Shown here: piece by piece, positions 54,153 to 54,204 of the stretch
Numbering within the stretch: position 1 is the stretch's first letter
How the letters are laid out: each line of letters starts with the position of its first letter
From: Rubrivivax sp.
GTDB lineage: Bacteria; Pseudomonadota; Gammaproteobacteria; Burkholderiales; Burkholderiaceae_C
Length of the DNA: 54,204 nt
Reading direction: 5' to 3'
NCBI GenBank assembly: GCA_030653505.1
Contig: JAURZK010000001.1
Span: 1-54,204 of the forward strand
Translations under genes and position numbers: made by a program
The notes under the pieces: model-generated
What the model was told of the DNA's origin: nothing
Databases searched by the model: none
The model's input: the letters and a program-made list of their open reading frames with translations, nothing else

Positions 54153-54204
54153 GGGGGTCAATTCCTCGTGTCGTCAGGGGGTCAGTTTGTCGTGTCGCCT
54201 GACA
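54153..54204. repeat. IS21 right end with two tandem terminal repeats
   Basis: Read inward from 54204 the sequence is TGTCAGGCGACACGAC..CTGACCCCC followed by TGACGACACGAGG..TTGACCCCC, two tandem imperfect repeats matching the left end. The terminus falls exactly on the window edge. Confidence 0.85.

Larger units (their letters stand above)
51945..54204 (-). mobile_element. complete IS21-family insertion sequence
   Basis: The element starts with TGTCAAGCGACATCAGG at 51945 and ends with the complement of TGTCAGGCGACACGAC at 54204, the last base of the window. It contains istA and istB on the minus strand with an ATGA overlap. Each end has two tandem copies of a GCGACA..CTGACCCC-type motif, the multiple terminal repeats typical of IS21. 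Both genes look intact. The target duplication cannot be seen because the right flank is missing. Confidence 0.92.

Overview
The window looks like a chromosomal contig from a beta-proteobacterium of the order Burkholderiales, probably near the Rubrivivax/Leptothrix/Ideonella group. This is inferred from gene content and very high G+C in the core part: a PhaM-type PHB-granule protein, a TorF-type porin with glnK-amtB, a split MetH, the proteobacterial-type GshA, a HiPIP, a PEP-CTERM protein, glcDEF and a short H-NS. No rRNA or tRNA gene was seen. The right edge coincides exactly with the end of an IS21-family element, so the window probably is a contig broken at a repeat.

Region 1 (1-15836) is accessory DNA inside a Tn7-like transposon. 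Its core is a minus-strand operon tnsA-tnsB-tnsC-tnsD(tniQ)-tnsE-like (15774 down to 8869), in the gene order of Tn7 and of the comM-targeting Tn6022/AbaR family. The transposon end (5'-TGTAGGGGGTCG read outward-in, with two AAGTTCCG repeats) lies directly against comM. comM is cut after codons for Val-Gly-Gly-Gly, and its 3' half is not in the window. Cargo on the plus strand includes a 5'-truncated F-type TraN carrying three C-terminal Ig-like repeats, a set of small plasmid/phage-like genes (including a Lar-like zinc ribbon and a tiny two-helix membrane protein), an orphan MbcA/ParS/Xre-type antitoxin domain, an island H-NS, an Xre-RES toxin-antitoxin pair and an unrecognised single-helix membrane protein beside the transposition operon. 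The other transposon end is not visible.

Region 2 (15842-51944) is ordinary core chromosome. TorF porin-glnK-amtB follows a strong candidate sigma-54 promoter and two NtrC-like sites. Next come gshA, kup, an M14 carboxypeptidase, the homocysteine-binding part of MetH, a degenerate MHYT-like membrane protein with a GGDEF-EAL protein, a DUF3108 protein, a fumarylacetoacetate-hydrolase-family enzyme, an aspartic protease, a DUF418 membrane protein, a penicillin acylase, a TraB/GumN protein, phaM, a FIST protein and a PEP-CTERM protein. A glycolate-oxidation operon follows: glcD-glcE-methyltransferase-lrgA-lrgB-glcF. The lrgAB pair inside it suggests a glycolate/glycerate transporter by analogy with plant PLGG1. 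After that are a possible outer-membrane barrel protein, a second FAH-family enzyme, a HiPIP lipoprotein, an EamA transporter, glpK and a chromosomal hns.

Region 3 (51945-54204) is a complete IS21-family insertion sequence (istA, istB, both ends) lying upstream of hns.

The most interesting points are the comM-disrupting Tn7-like element with its unusual cargo, the lrgAB pair embedded in the glycolate operon, the NtrC/sigma-54 control region, and the Ig-repeat TraN.
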